Below, piece after piece: positions 33,841-45,799 of a stretch of 64,000 bases of DNA (the stretch's first letter is position 1; every line of letters starts with the position of its first letter). The stretch is from positions 6,397,501 through 6,461,500 of the forward strand of contig CM034402.1 in assembly GCA_019925095.2 (NCBI GenBank), in the 5' to 3' direction. The stretch comes from Dendrolimus kikuchii. Lineage: Eukaryota > Arthropoda > Insecta > Lepidoptera > Lasiocampidae. The position numbers were made by a program, and so were the translations under genes. The notes beneath the pieces were generated by a model. The model did no database searches, was not told the DNA's origin, and saw only the letters and a program-made list of their open reading frames with translations.

Positions 33841-33960
33841 ACCATAGATAGATAAATAACTCTTTATTGTACACCAAAGCAGAGACAAACAGAAGTAGAA
33901 AAATACAAAAGATAAAGATAGTACAACCAGCAGCCTTAACATTAATAAGCCATCTTCCAA
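33841..33960 (-). repeat. LINE 3' tail, family K copy 2
   Basis: GATAGATAAATAACTCTTTATTGTACACCAA is the complement of the TTGGTGTACAATAAAGAGTT tail with a short (TATC)n end. Minus strand. Confidence 0.65.
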
Positions 33961-34889
33961 GCACCCAAAATTGATAGAAGCAATCCATATTCTTAAACGT
34001 AACTATATGGTAACAACCATACACGTTGTATACTGCTTAGATAAGCGGGTTTCGTTTATGATATAGGCAGTAGGTATACATCGGTTAATTCTAGGCCTGA
34101 TCCTAGACCCGCAGATCATAGTAATGTCGGACTTTTTTTCGTAAAGTGAAGTAAACAATAAAAAATATTGTTTATAAATAAATAAATTTGAAAATTTAAA
34201 CTTTTCAGTTGAATTCTTCGTTATATTTTACAGAAAACGTAACCACTGGCAAAATTTAGGATTTTACCATTGCAGTTGCGTAACATGAGGGTTGCTAAAG
34301 AGTTCACGACACGGACGGTTGTGTCGCCGACATTCCAGATTTCAAAGGAAATTTCGTTTACTAAATTTACCATACCGGAAATCGAATCCGGGATCGCGGT
34401 ATTCTAACTATGCCGATAAAAAATTTGACCACTCAAACGTCGAGGGCCCCATAAAATACTTCATACTTACGGTATATAACAACATCATCAAGAAATGCGC
34501 ATAGAAATAAAATTGATGTAATATGCATAGGGGTCATATAACCTTAGGAGGACTGGGCGTAGGTTAATATCATTGCTTTCGTATGAAATATTTAAAAAGA
34601 ATGAAGGTAATTATTCAAAAAGACGAATGCTATTTAAGATAATTCGGCTCACGTAACGTTTTATCTTTTTGACAAATTACCCTTGAACGTAATGTGCTTC
34701 CATAACTTTGGTATTTTAATGATGTATTACCGACAATTCTAGCTCAGTATTGGAGGTATTAACAAAATCATGTGATTTCCATTCATAATGAAGTTCTCCG
34801 ATTTTTTATGAATATTTAAATTTAATTTGTTTGAATTTGAAACGTTTTTAAACATTTTTTTTACTATCAAACCCCATACATCATGATTT
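33961..34889. other. AT-rich stretch
   Basis: Nothing supported. A 70-codon frame (34292-34504) with a basic N-terminus is unrecognised. Confidence 0.4.
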
Positions 34890-34970
34890 TGTGCAGGATG
34901 ACATGATGATTCGTAGTGTGACAGAGGATATCTGTATTCTATATGCCAGAACAGAGAAATATGAATGAAA
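34890..34970 (+). pseudogene. LINE ORF C-terminal remnant
   Basis: Reads VQDDMMIRSVTEDI ... ARTEKY, parallel to VKDDMMICGMAEDI at 53.68 kb. This fits the 'D-x-x-DM ... G-x-x-x-EDA-x-DR-x-x-W' end of RTE-type LINE ORFs, decayed. Confidence 0.5.
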
Positions 34971-35087
34971 AAGACATATTCTGCCGTCTCCAAATAATTG
35001 AGGGAAGGTGATAGAAAAGAGGCATTATATATTTTAGCCTACTTCTAATATGGAAATTATAAAAATTATTGCGTTCCCGGAAATTAA

Positions 35088-35397
35088 TCCGTGCAGGAAC
35101 GGGGAAAGAGTACAATTTCCTGCGGCCGGGCGGCCTGTCGTAAGAGGCGACTAAACAACCCACAGCCGGGTGGTAGGGTATTTACCCGACTGGATGGCGA
35201 CCACCCCTGTTCTAGAGTATGCCGCCATAACAACCTTGTGTTGTGTTCCGGCATTAGTGACCAGGTTCCAGTCTCCCTTAAGAGAGCAGCAGCGCATTTG
35301 TAGCACCTTTGGTGTTACAAATGCCCATAGGCGATGGTAACCTCTTTCCATCAAGTGGGCCGTCTGCCTGTCTGCTGAACTCCTGCAATAAAAAAAA
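35088..35397 (+). mobile_element. Retroposon family B, copy 10 (full length)
   Basis: ATCCGTGCAGGAACGGGGAA to CTCCTGCAATAAAAAAAAC. One of the best-preserved copies, with an intact GCGGCCGGGCGGCCTGTCG. Useful as a reference for the family. Confidence 0.92.
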
Positions 35398-35984
35398 ACT
35401 AAAAGCTGAACGTAAAGTATTGAATTATGATAATTTTACTCAAGTATAAACATATTTAATATTCCATCATACTTTAAAACATTCATAAATATTCTCTCTA
35501 CCATGCCTACTTAGCTCAAAACACGATTCTCATTTCCGTCAAAAATATTGAAATTTCACTTCAGTACAAAAGAAAGCGGCGCGACATCGTCATAACAAAA
35601 TCAAACAAAAAAAAAATAAGGTATCTTATCTTTTTCGAACCATTATCTATTTATAGTTGAACATAAATAATAATGAGTTTTCGTTATCAAAGCGGAAAGA
35701 TCTGCCTACTGGTGATGTTCTATAAAGTGAAAAAGAAAATTCGAAAATTCTTATTTTTATGAGGACTTCTTCCGCGTTGGACATTTATCTAGTTATGTAC
35801 GAAAGATCAAAACGGCCTTGCCAATATTTTAAATTTAAAGATAGTTCTAACAGGCCAATTGGTTTTGGAGTATCTGAAAATTCCCTTATTTATCCTGAAA
35901 ATACTCTAAGCACCGGAATAAGTAATGTTAGAGTGCGTCTCAAGGAGAAAGTCCCGCGGAAAGAAATAGAAAGAAAAAAATAAA
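35398..35984. other. AT-rich stretch with an unrecognised 74-codon frame
   Basis: The frame 35759-35983 ends with a run of basic residues and stops directly before repeat I. It could be the tail of an unknown retroelement ORF whose 3' UTR is repeat I, but copy 2 at 45.8-46.1 kb does not carry it. Confidence 0.3.
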
Positions 35985-36270
35985 GACTTTGTTTGAAGAA
36001 ATAGTGATGTAATTACAGTCCTTATACATTATACACAAAGCGTATATAAGAATTTGCATGCCGCATTTTCAGCAAAGGTTTGCATTCAGCATATTGCTGT
36101 GCCGGAATTATATCTGACACAACGCTGATTTTCAGTGCAAACCTTCCTTTTGGCGTAAGATCAAAACGACCCAATTTAGTTAAATAATAAATAATAATAA
36201 TTAATAAAACTAATTCTACTTGTGTAATATTTAATTAGTAAATTAAATAAATAAATTTGAATAAAACCAA
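35985..36270 (+). repeat. Repeat family I, copy 1
   Basis: TTGAAGAAATAGTGATGTAA, ACACAACGCTGATTTTCAGT, GCAAACCTTCCTTTTGGCGT and CTAATTCTACTTGTGTAATA are mirrored at 45800-46075. An insertion of about 35 bp (with a second GGTTTGCATTCAGCA) distinguishes this copy. Confidence 0.8.
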
Positions 36271-37157
36271 CAATAAAATTTGAAATAGATCTAATCACAC
36301 AGACAGCCCGGTCACGTTGTTTTATTATTTTTATCAAGTGTTTTAATATGAATGTTACTATTACTTTTCAATTGACTAATATTATTAAATCGGAATCTTT
36401 CAAAAATTATTTTAACCGTCCAACTTTCCGTTGCGCGACCGTAGCGCCGCGTCTGCGGGACTTATTTGGTGACACAAAGCTTAGTCAGTCCTACCTAAGA
36501 TTTCTTATATATCTATGTGTAGACTAAGAAAGAGGTGGGCACTGAACATCAGTGTTGTGTCAGATTAACTTTCGGCATACCAATATATTGAGTGCCAACC
36601 TCATTTTGTCCAATTGCGGCTTGCAACTCAAAATTGTTTTGCTTTATATATTTTGTGTTGCTATATATTCGTAGTTTGTGTCACCATTGACAAACATTTA
36701 AACATTTTATAGAGAAAGTGTTGTAGCAATTCATAAAATCACATAATTACTTGATAAAACTAGTCTAGTTGTTTCGATGATAATAAAATTTAGTATTTAA
36801 GGAAATCACTCGTAATATTTAAATTTTATCTTGACTCGAGCATTCATTTTCTTCATTTTATGTGAATAATTGAATGATTTTTATTTATAATATTTTTCTT
36901 ATGACATGTATATTTGTGTGTAATTATAGGCATTTGACCATATATTGGCCAAGTACAGTGAGACCACCTAACGTTGTTATTGCCAGCTTACAAATATTAT
37001 TTATATTGCAACTAAAAGATATTCATTCAATCACGATTTATGTATATATCTAATCTGTGACAACTATTCCTTAATGTACTCGTATACTCGTAAGTTTTAA
37101 AATATTTGTAACATCTAATTCTAGTTGGGCTGTTTAGTGTAAATCATGTTATTTAAC
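36271..37157. other. AT-rich stretch
   Basis: A relic of the repeat-I core may lie at 36540-36600 (GGGCACTGAACATCAGTGTTG TGTCAGATTAA). Otherwise nothing. Confidence 0.4.
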
Positions 37158-37161
37158 ATAT

Positions 37162-37642
37162 TGTTGCAAGCCGATACTATTTCTTTGCAGCTATCTTATT
37201 ACCCCTTTGAATTTGAGTGATCTATTGTTCACGCCATCATAAGACGTCATAAAACTTTCTTTCCCCTGCTAGTATTTCATGCGAATTCTTGAAAGCCATT
37301 AAACTGACCATTTAGCGATTTCAAGAACCTGAGGGCGACATGTTGCTAGCAAGCCATATCTAATTTACAAATAGATGATGGTCGGTCAGTCGGAAATGCA
37401 CCAGTCGTGTTCTGACTGCGAACGAGGCGTTACCTAGTGCACTTTCGGAGCGAGTATCTTATAACGACAAACTTTGCGCGATTTATGTGCTAAAGATTTC
37501 CGGCGCTACGGTTTAGTTTTATTGTATTCGGCTATACTTGTAAGAACTGTGAATTACGTGTGTGTACTTCTAATAAACTTTGTGATAATTCCGACGGTAT
37601 TTTCGAATTTACATCCTACAAAGTCCCTACAAAATCGGTACA
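37162..37642 (+). mobile_element. Solo LTR 3
   Basis: 481 bp from TGTTGCAAGC to AATCGGTACA, flanked by ATAT at 37158-37161 and 37643-37646. Related to LTRs 1 and 2 mainly in the right half (CTTTGCGCGATTTATG, TTCTAATAAA, GATAATTCCGACGG) but clearly a different subfamily. No internal region next to it. Confidence 0.8.
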
Positions 37643-37909
37643 ATATATATGATATTAGTTAACGTTTTCCTCGGCTCGTTGTCTACTCGTTGTAATATAC
37701 TAGATCCCTGTATTTGATTTCTGCTAACGTTTGTCTCAAATTTAGTAATAGTGCTGTGCCATCACAAAACTAGATTATTATATTACGCTATATGGAAATA
37801 TTATAACTTATTTAACTTTAACAAGACATTCTATCTTCATGGGCTAATGGATACTTTTTCTTTTTGGGATTATTGTTCATATGAAACGAATACAGATGTT
37901 CTTCGATAA
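37643..37909. other. AT-rich spacer
   Basis: Nothing recognised. Confidence 0.4.
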
Positions 37910-38119
37910 GTTCACTCTTCAGCCAACAAGCACATTCTGGAATTAGCTAAAAATCTTGAGTTAGGTTGCTCGAAGTCGGAACCAGTAATGTCACTCAAGG
38001 AGGCCGCAGAACGAGACAGGGAGAGAAGTCCTGCAGCGCGTGCCAATGCGTCTTCTCGAGGTCGCCGGCCTTCAGCTGGCACCCGGAGAGGCAGGTACGC
38101 GCATTACTTCCCTCCCTGA
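37910..38119 (+). pseudogene. R1-like LINE ORF2 C-terminal fragment
   Basis: 69 open codons after an upstream stop: HILELAKNLELGCSK, SLKEAAERDRERSPAARANA, SSRGRRPSAGTRRGRYAHYF then PP-stop. A coiled, charged segment followed by an Arg-rich end is typical of the extreme C-terminus of R1-type LINE ORF2. 5'-truncated; no start codon belongs to it. Confidence 0.6.
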
Positions 38120-38533
38120 GTTAGGTTCCGTTTACCGCGGGGGGCCTTTAGCTTGCTAGGAAGAGCAAAGGACCTTCTACCCCCGCACAACGAAGTGGGG
38201 TGTGTTCTCCCAGGGCACACTCCAGGCACTTTATTGCGCTGGATCGGCTGGGCGTAACTATGTTCTAAATCTCAGCCTTTCCAACACATTCAAAGTGCAG
38301 GGTCGTCAGGGAGGAGGGGGTTTTTAGTGGGTATTGGGGTTGCTCGCCCGTGCAGCAACGCTCGGAGTCTTCCACACTATTCTGTGACGTCGATCGCGGA
38401 CGGAGCGCTGCCAAGAGCATACTATTGCTGCAGTGTTATCGCCCCCGACCGACGCGTGTCGTTCCCCTAGCAACGACCCAGTTTGTGCGAAAATCGGTTA
38501 AGCATTTTCCCTCGCCTCAAAACAAAAAAAAAA
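38120..38533 (+). mobile_element. 3' UTR and poly(A) tail of the R1-like LINE
   Basis: A GC-rich region following the ORF end, with TTTTTAGTGGGTATTGGGG (compare TTTTAGTGGGTATCCC at 3435), ending CCCTCGCCTCAAAACAAAAAAAAAAA. The 67-codon frame inside is not a gene. Confidence 0.65.
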
Positions 38534-39357
38534 ATAAATATTACTTTAAATAAGGCCTTTCATCGACTTGCCTTAAAATATTATAACTATATATTCTTGT
38601 ATTGTTACTTTGGTCAGCACTAAAGTGTTATCCATGTCTGCATTTAGGATACTATAATAGTGATTTATCACACCGGCTTAGCACAAAATTTCGCTAACGT
38701 AACCTAATATAATATTACTTATCCCAGCGCAACTTTTGCATATACGGAAATAAAAATTATATGTTAATTTTCGATCCCTTAAAAACCTATATAGGTATGT
38801 AGATATACAAGCAATTAATCAAACATCCAAATCACTAACTCTTCATTTACATTATCCCCAATTCTACGGCAGCAAACGGGAATATAGCGAGAGAAATAGG
38901 CAGCGCGACTATCAAATGTTCAAATAAACTGCGTATATATACTCGTGCTGCCCAATTCCTTCGTCACTTTCTGGCTGATTGAGCGATAAAAAAATCAAAT
39001 TAATTTTACAACTGCCAGATGTCTATTTTAAAATATTCGGCAAAACTCGTTCCGGTATGCCGAAACAAGCGTATATACATCACTAAAATCAAATGACGGA
39101 ACCCTGCATTGAGCTTCAAAGAATATGTATGGTTTTATTCAAAAGCTTTTGATATTAAAATGTTGAGGCCTTATAAATATTTAATGCAATTTCATTGTAA
39201 GGAGAGAGAACTGTAATTCATCGCCGGTACTTACAAAAAGAATTCGCTGCTTGAATATACCGGCTTTGTGTTCATCCGTAAAGGTCTTTGGAAACGATAA
39301 TGATTGAAAATGTACTGTGAAATTCGATCACTTAACTTAATATCAGAATAATAATTT
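38534..39357. other. AT-rich stretch
   Basis: Nothing recognised. Confidence 0.45.
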
Positions 39358-39369
39358 CAGTGGTTAATA

Positions 39370-39607
39370 CATACATACATACATACATAACTTCACGCCA
39401 GTTCCCTTGCGGGGTAGGCACGAACAACAGAGCGCCATTTAGGCTTATTCTTACACACCTCACTTGCTTCTTTGAGATCCATAACTCTTGTCATGCAAGC
39501 TCGTCTGTTCTTAAGGCTCCTGACATCACCTTCTGCTAGTACACGATCAGTTTGATCATGGAAGGTGTGTCGTGGCCTTCCACGACTTCTGCATCCATCC
39601 ACTTTTG
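39370..39607 (-). mobile_element. LINE family A, copy 4 (5'-truncated)
   Basis: Minus strand, DGCRSRGRPRHTFHDQTDRV to YPARELA-stop without interruption, then the tacatacatacatac tail. 12 bp duplication CAGTGGTTAATA at 39358-39369 and 39608-39619. Confidence 0.92.
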
Positions 39608-39904
39608 CAGTGGTTAATAAAACTCGTAAATAGGTCCTTAAATTATTATCACGAAAAGTTTACAAAAATATTGCGTACGACTAAATTGCCAATATTATTG
39701 TAAGCTAGCATTGTCAATAATATTGTACTATGTGTGCTGGTATAGGTACTCAAAGTAATGTAGTATTTTTGTAAAAAGTAGTATTTTCCAGCATAGAGAT
39801 TATGTTCAACACTATGTTCGTTCCTCTTCCGAACATGATAATAAGTTAATACCTTAAACCGTGACGTAATAAAGAAACATGCAAACTTCTACTCTTTTAA
39901 ATTA

Positions 39905-40095
39905 GGGTAGATCCCGCGGAAGCTATTCCATTTTTCGGTTCAAATAGATTTTATAGGAAATAAAATTGAGAGCAAGCATTCACGTGGCTTATATTGAATT
40001 AATTTTTAATCTAAAAGCTATTCATCTCCAGAAAACTCGGATCCATGCCACGAAAACTATCCCATTTTCTGGGATAAAAAGTATCCTATATCTCT
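39905..40095. repeat. Decayed non-autonomous transposon
   Basis: ATCCCGCGGAAGCTATTCCA and CATGCCACGAAAACTATCCC are two diverged copies of one block, followed by GGGATAAAAAGTATCCTATA. Same word order as 12.4 and 13.8 kb. Continues into the hairpin cluster. Confidence 0.45.
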
Positions 40096-40244
40096 TCTCA
40101 GTATTAAGTAAATACTGAGAGTCGATATAGATTTTACTAAAATATGGTATATACATACGTATGTATACAATATTTTAGTAAAATACCTCTCGGTTACGTT
40201 TTTGCTGAAATTTGGTATATATGTATATACATAACCGAGAGGTA
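40096..40244. repeat. Cluster of three hairpins
   Basis: TCTCAGTATT/AATACTGAGA (40096-40105 with 40111-40120), a 15 bp pair 40131-40145 with 40170-40184 (ATTTTACTAAAATAT and its mirror), and TACCTCTCGGTTA/TAACCGAGAGGTA (40184-40196 with 40232-40244). All three stems are perfect and adjacent. Confidence 0.85.
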
Positions 40245-40932
40245 TTCCAAGTTATTTTCACATTTATAATAGTAATATATCAGATTAGGTAGACTAATTA
40301 TAATATTTCAGTCGAAGACAAAAGAACCAACGCACACATTTAACACTTCCAATCAAGTACTACAAGTTTAGAAAAATTCTAATGATCAAAATACACCATT
40401 TCTAGAGTTTTACAACCATAAAATATTGTTATAGATACAATGCACTCATTTTAAATCCGTTTGCTCGGGTGCAATGCAGCGATTGACTGCGTGATCGGAC
40501 TGCTAATGCAAAGATCGTCTTGCAATACGTTCTACTTTCCTATACAAACAAATGCGTGTAAAAATAATATTTAAAACAACGATTTCTCCGTAGTGGCTAA
40601 ATATGGACTCCATTACCCGCTGTAAGTTAAGCGCTTTTCGAGATAAAATTCAGTGTTTCAGATAGTGGGTCAATGTATTCGCTAACTATATCGCCTCTCT
40701 GCTTCAATAATGTGTTATCTTTAAAATTTAAACCTTAGAAAGGAGTTTTCTTAACCTTCAAAAAATAATTGTATTTAAAGGAATAGCTTGGTATCTTTTA
40801 AAATACATTTTAGATTGACAGAAAGTTTATACGTTTCTATACGACTATTTTTTAAAGGTCAAAAACTCTTCTCTAAAATTACAATTTTCAAGATAACACA
40901 TTAATGAAGTAAAGCGGCGATATAACCGATAA
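40245..40932. other. AT-rich stretch
   Basis: Nothing recognised. Confidence 0.4.
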
Positions 40933-40944
40933 TTGATAATTAAT

Positions 40945-41248
40945 ACATACATACATACATAACTTCACGCCAGTTCCCTTGCGGGGTAGGCATGAACAAG
41001 CGACATTGACATTCATAGCTCTTGTCATGCACGCTCGTCTGTTCTTAAGGCTCCTGACATCACCTTCTGCTAGTACACGATCAATTTGATCATGGAAGGT
41101 GTGTCGTGGCCTTCCACGACTTCTGCATCCATCCACTTTTGCATTGTATATCTGTTTAGTCATTCTTTCATCATGCATTCTTTCCACATGCCCGAACCAG
41201 CGGAGCATTCCTTTCCTTACCTTCACCCCGACACTCTCTTTCAGAGTT
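40945..41248 (-). mobile_element. LINE family A, copy 5 (longest)
   Basis: Minus strand from KVRKGMLRWFGHVERM, the classic LINE motif, through MTKQIYNAKVDGCRSRGRPR to the ELA-stop and tail. About 35 bp are deleted near 41000 relative to other copies, breaking the frame close to the end. 12 bp duplication TTGATAATTAAT at 40933-40944 and 41249-41260. Confidence 0.92.
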
Positions 41249-41361
41249 TTGATAATTAATGTTTATCCTTAAGCATGCTGCTTCTATGTGCATTATCATC
41301 GATGCTTTGTAAAACCTTTTCGAACATTTGCAACGACAAATGGTATATGTACGGTTTATAT

Positions 41362-41530
41362 TTACGGCACTTGTGGTCTAGAGAGCTTAACCATTAACCC
41401 GCCTAGTTCATTGGAGTGCAGTCTCGAGTTCAATTCCCGACCGTATAAATTCGTAACCGAACTTTCCGTAACTTAACACCAGCGTAGCTTAATAATATTC
41501 GGAGTATATGATTATAATATGTGAGTTCCG
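41362..41530 (+). mobile_element. SINE family S2, copy 2
   Basis: TTGTGGTCTAGAGAGCTTAA and CGAGTTCAATTCCCGACCG resemble degenerate A and B boxes; CGTAACCGAACTTTCCGTAA matches copy 1. Confidence 0.6.
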
Positions 41531-41568
41531 AATTATTTATTACTATATTTATTTCTAATTACTTCAGA

Positions 41569-41755
41569 CAAACGAATAAATGTATAGACGGAACTTATGT
41601 GAACAAAAGCCTCAAATGAAGTGAAGCATTCTTAAACTTGTGTGGATAAATTTATGTAGAATAGGAGTAGTTTGCGTCTGTGTGGATAATAGTACCTAAT
41701 GTATCCACTGAAAACAATTCCATCTTTATTCGTACTAATTCGATTGTTTTAGCTT
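41569..41755. repeat. Repeat family L, copy 2
   Basis: Direct counterpart of 6240-6435, with AATGTATAGACGGAAC, TTTGCGTCTGTGTGGATAAT and ATTCGTACTAATTCG. Confidence 0.7.
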
Positions 41756-42507
41756 TTCGTAACATCCTATTCCAAAATCGGCTTACTTTAGCTGACTTCA
41801 CTCTGAGAGCTCGGGGCTCGCTCTACCTATTTTATTACTTATTAATATTGCAATGAATATAATTATATCAACGAGATAAAAGCCTATTATGCAAACGAAA
41901 CCGCATTGAATTTTTTATATTGAATTGAAAGAGCCAAACCACATTATAAATGTTACAGAATAATACGTTCAGGATTGTCACCATTGTTTTCGACTGTGGC
42001 CATATTAAAAGCGGTCCGGTCGAATCTGACGCGTTTCCGCTTCCGGAATGGACCATCGAGGGTTGGAATGGAGGGGAGTAGGGGGTTATTATAGTCAAAA
42101 TTACAATCAGCAGCCTTTTGTCCGTGACAAAGTTCCGTACAGTAATCAGAGGACCGGTTTCGCCAGTTTGGTCCGGTTTTACAGTTCGCTAGATTGAGAT
42201 TGTTCGTTCTCGGATTAGGAGTTTTGTTACTGTAGTATCTCGATTAGTTTTGTTATAGTGTAGGTCTGTAGGTACATCTAATAAACTAGTGCGGGGAGAA
42301 AGGATTATCGTATAATCTTTTATTTTTTTATTTATTTATCTATAGTAATAATTTTACATCTTGAAAAAGTAGTTAAGCACTATATAAACCAATGAGGTTT
42401 GCATGTGATGCAACACACCCTCGCATATAGAGTAAAATTTAATTTATATAAACACAAGAATTGTAAACAAAGATCGATTTCTCCATCGTTCAAATAGTTA
42501 TACCTAC
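41756..42507. other. Unresolved stretch
   Basis: A GC-richer patch at 41990-42200 and CTAATAAACTAGTGCGGGGA at 42268-42287 could be part of an LTR 3' end, but no partner or target duplication was found. Confidence 0.35.
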
Positions 42508-42514
42508 ATATATA

Positions 42515-42587
<73 letters not shown>

Positions 42588-42588
42588 T
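42508..42588. repeat. (TA)n microsatellite
   Basis: Nearly pure TA for about 80 bp. Confidence 0.95.
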
Positions 42589-43094
42589 TAGTATTGTAAC
42601 CATATCGTATTAATTTTATTTTAAGTTGCTCGATGCTCAAGTGTTGTGGCTCCTAGCAATATCAAGACATCAAAGCGGAGAGTGGCAACACCAATGCAAT
42701 AACGGCGTCCGAACGATTGACACGAAATACGAGCGCGCACGCAAAATTTGAAGTGAATTCCCACCAAAATATCAATATTCTCAAAAGCTGCTAGCTGCAA
42801 ACTCAAGTACGTACAGTGTTTATATCGTTACTGCTAGATATAGGACCTTGAGCGTCGAAAAAATCAAAATTTAACCCAGAGTGGTGTTCGATCCCTTTTA
42901 CTGGGCTTTTACTTTTTTATAATATACATTGCACATACGTACATACACAGGCAAAATAAAAATTTTTCTACATAATACTTTTTTTATTTATGTTTTATAT
43001 TTTTAGAATTTGTAGATTTCCTTACATAAGTACTTAAATCTATTACCTACTAAAAATCGTAGAAGAAACAGACGCAGAAGATACAAAACTGTAC
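42589..43094. other. AT-rich stretch
   Basis: Nothing recognised. Confidence 0.4.
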
Positions 43095-43166
43095 TATGGC
43101 CGGTTCTTACATCTTATTATTGATTTTAACGATACCTGTTATCTGTTAAATAGATATTTAACAGAT
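43095..43166. repeat. MITE G end scrap and 11 bp hairpin
   Basis: TGGCCGGTTCTTACATCTTA is one end of family G. It is followed by a perfect hairpin ATCTGTTAAAT/ATTTAACAGAT (43141-43151 with 43156-43166, 4-base loop). Confidence 0.55.
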
Positions 43167-44226
43167 ATGAGTAGATACTCATTACTATTATTAAGTTACT
43201 ATATCTACTATGAAGATGTATAAAAAATATTTACACTACAAATTGAGAACTTCCTCCTTTTTGGAAGTCGGTTAAAAATGTGTTAAAACCTAGATTTTTA
43301 ATATATTCTGTTCTTACAGTTTCCTATAATATACAGAAGCTAACATAAATAAGAACGCTGAAAAATTATACATACTCTGTTATTGATTAAAATTAAACAA
43401 AAATGTATATAAATCACAGAACAAACAGCCTTATTCACAAAAAAATATTTTAAAATTGATTTACTACGATCTGTATGAAAATGACTTAAAAATTTTAAGT
43501 AAAAAATTCAAATAAGAAAATTATTTTGAATAAATTACTAACTGAGAAATCTTACCGAATAATTATGCGAACAGATTAATGGACATGAATGGATTTAAAA
43601 AATTGGCTAAGTGCGTGTCGTAGACCAACGTAGTGTTCTAGTCAATCTCTTTTCTTTCATTTTCTTCCTATCATTTGGGTTTGGCAGAATAATACTTTTT
43701 TCTTCCATATTCCTTTGTAGTTACCACATATGTAGTGTTTTCCCAAAAAAAAATAAGCGATCTTAGAAAACCTACCTTATTCTTAAGGCACACCACAACA
43801 CAAACATACATTCATTAAATGTCACACACAATAACAAAGTATCAAATAAGCGTGTACAACTTCTTAACTTCTTCTTAAATTTATTTGTAAAAAAAGGGTA
43901 CGGAAGTAGTGTCCGTAGAGTTATTAATAAAAAAAAACCCTAAACCATATTTGTATGAGTGTTGCAATCTATGACGTCATTTCTTTTACAAGTCAAACAG
44001 CGTATTAATTATAATCAGTTATTCACATTAATATTTAATTAACAACATATTTACATGAAAATATTTACATTATTACAATCTAACTGAAATCATAATATAA
44101 ATTATCTTAATATTTTTTATACATAGTATAAATTAAAAAGTCTTATAGCAGTAATTAGCGTTACTTCTATTGTGATATGACATGACTATGATATGGTATT
44201 AGAACGCCCAGTCTTTTATATTAACA
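43167..44226. other. AT-rich stretch
   Basis: Nothing recognised over about 1 kb. Confidence 0.5.
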
Positions 44227-44424
44227 CTAGCTGACCCGGCAAACATCGTACGCCTCAGAAGTTTCTAAGGCATGGCGAAATTGTTGTTTTTACTATATTC
44301 CAAGCATTTTTTTCATATTTACGACTTCCACAAATAATTCAAAACCAAAATTAGCCAAATCAGTCCAGCCGTTCTCGAGTTTTAGTGAGACTAACTAACA
44401 GCAATTGTTTTTTATACATATAGA
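44227..44424 (-). mobile_element. Helitron-like terminal element, copy 1
   Basis: Plus sequence CTAGCTGACCCGGCAAAC ... TACATATAGA: the complement starts TCTATATGTATAAAAAAC and ends GGGTCAGCTAG, flanked by A44226 and T44425. Same family as 54884-55171 but 90 bp shorter. Confidence 0.7.
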
Positions 44425-44665
44425 TTGATTCGAAATTTATTGTGATATGTGTCAACTACCCCTTTGTGTAGAGGCATACAGAGAATTTCTACCAAACATT
44501 TACGTGGTGTTGAAATTAATAATACTATTTCACTTTTTAACAAAACCTTAATCTTCTTACTACATCATCGATTGATACATCTTTACTATTTATACTCTTA
44601 AAATTATCCCATCGTCCTTCGTCCAGCACCAGTGCTCCGATCGTCTTTCGATTGTCACTTGTCTT
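44425..44665 (-). repeat. Inverted segment pair, copy 1, with conserved frame
   Basis: The complement is nearly identical (about three differences by eye) to 54643-54883 and carries the open frame GKKTSDNRKTIGALVLDEGR, WDNFKSINSKDVSIDDVVRR, LRFC-stop (stop about 44530). I recognise no protein family. One of the differences in the frame is synonymous (GCA/GCG). It may be the 3' end of an ORF of a larger transposon or captured host exon sequence. Confidence 0.7.
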
Positions 44666-44692
44666 TTTTCCATCAGCGTCTATTGGTTATCT

Positions 44693-44858
44693 TGCCAGGT
44701 ATTTGCCAGGTGGTAGGGCATTTGCCCGACTGGGTGGCTACCACCCCTGGTCTAGAGTATAACCTTGAGTTGTGTTCCGGCATTAGTGACCAGGTGCCAG
44801 TCTCCCTTAAGAGAGCAGCAGCGCATTTGTATCACTTTTGGTGTTGCAAAACTCAATA
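44693..44858 (+). mobile_element. Retroposon family B, copy 11 (both ends lost)
   Basis: TTTGCCAGGTGGTAGGGCAT to TCACTTTTGGTGTTGCAAAA. Head and A-tail region are missing. Confidence 0.8.
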
Positions 44859-45799
44859 AACTTCTACACATATATCCACTGAACTTAAACAGATGTAAAA
44901 TAATATTAATAAATTGGCTAAAAACAAAAATTTACGAAGAAAGTGAAAAACTATTCGAAATTCTCACCTAAATCATAATCAATTTTAAATGTATCTAAAA
45001 CTATACATGTTTATATATATGTGTGTGTATTATAGTCTATTATAAATTATGTTTATTATTCGAAATATGTACAGTAATCATATATATTGTTCATAAGTAT
45101 ATAAATAATATAAGTAGTATATAAATAATAAAAATAACTTTGTACTCGTAAACCCACTACACTCACTAGAAGAAAAATGTTCCTAAGTCCCCACAATACA
45201 GAATTCTCGTTCTGTAGACAATTCAAGTTCATGTTTATCAAGTCGCTACATTAACAATTTTAGAACTACCTCCAATTTTTTTGTTGTAATTTTTATTTGT
45301 AATGTAGAACCTGAACTCATGCAATAAAAAAAAATCTAATCTTTTCTTTCATTCGTCATCTATCTTTCTTGCTCACACATCGTTCGACAATACTCTCAAC
45401 TACTTACTCTATGCGAAAGCACTCATGCGTTGAGAAATAACCACAATCCCACATCTATATTTACAAATGAATGGGCCTACCAGTATTTTGTAATAAAAAA
45501 GTTCTATGATATATATATATTTGATAAGGGTCCATTTTCTACCAAAATCGGTACGGAACCTTAATTATCCGGACAGTTTAAGAAATGAATGGATTAAAAA
45601 CATTCGAGCGCTAATGATAATTTCATCCGGACTTATTTAAATATACTTTCTTTGGTGAAAAAATTCTCTTTCGTTTTCCTTCATTAGTTAATGCTGTGGT
45701 ACTAAAAAGAGTTAATTTCTGCGGATCCACGGAGTAATAAAGTTGCCAGATTCTTATTATTACACTGCAGGAATAATATTGTAAATTTGATTTTACTTA
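44859..45799. other. AT-rich stretch
   Basis: Nothing recognised. Confidence 0.45.

Noticed and set aside
40131..40244. CRISPR-like or satellite array
   Set aside because: The repeats are inverted hairpin arms, not regularly spaced direct repeats; no array elsewhere in the window.
42508..42588. Possible replication origin or promoter TATA region
   Set aside because: It is a plain (TA)n microsatellite with no supporting elements.
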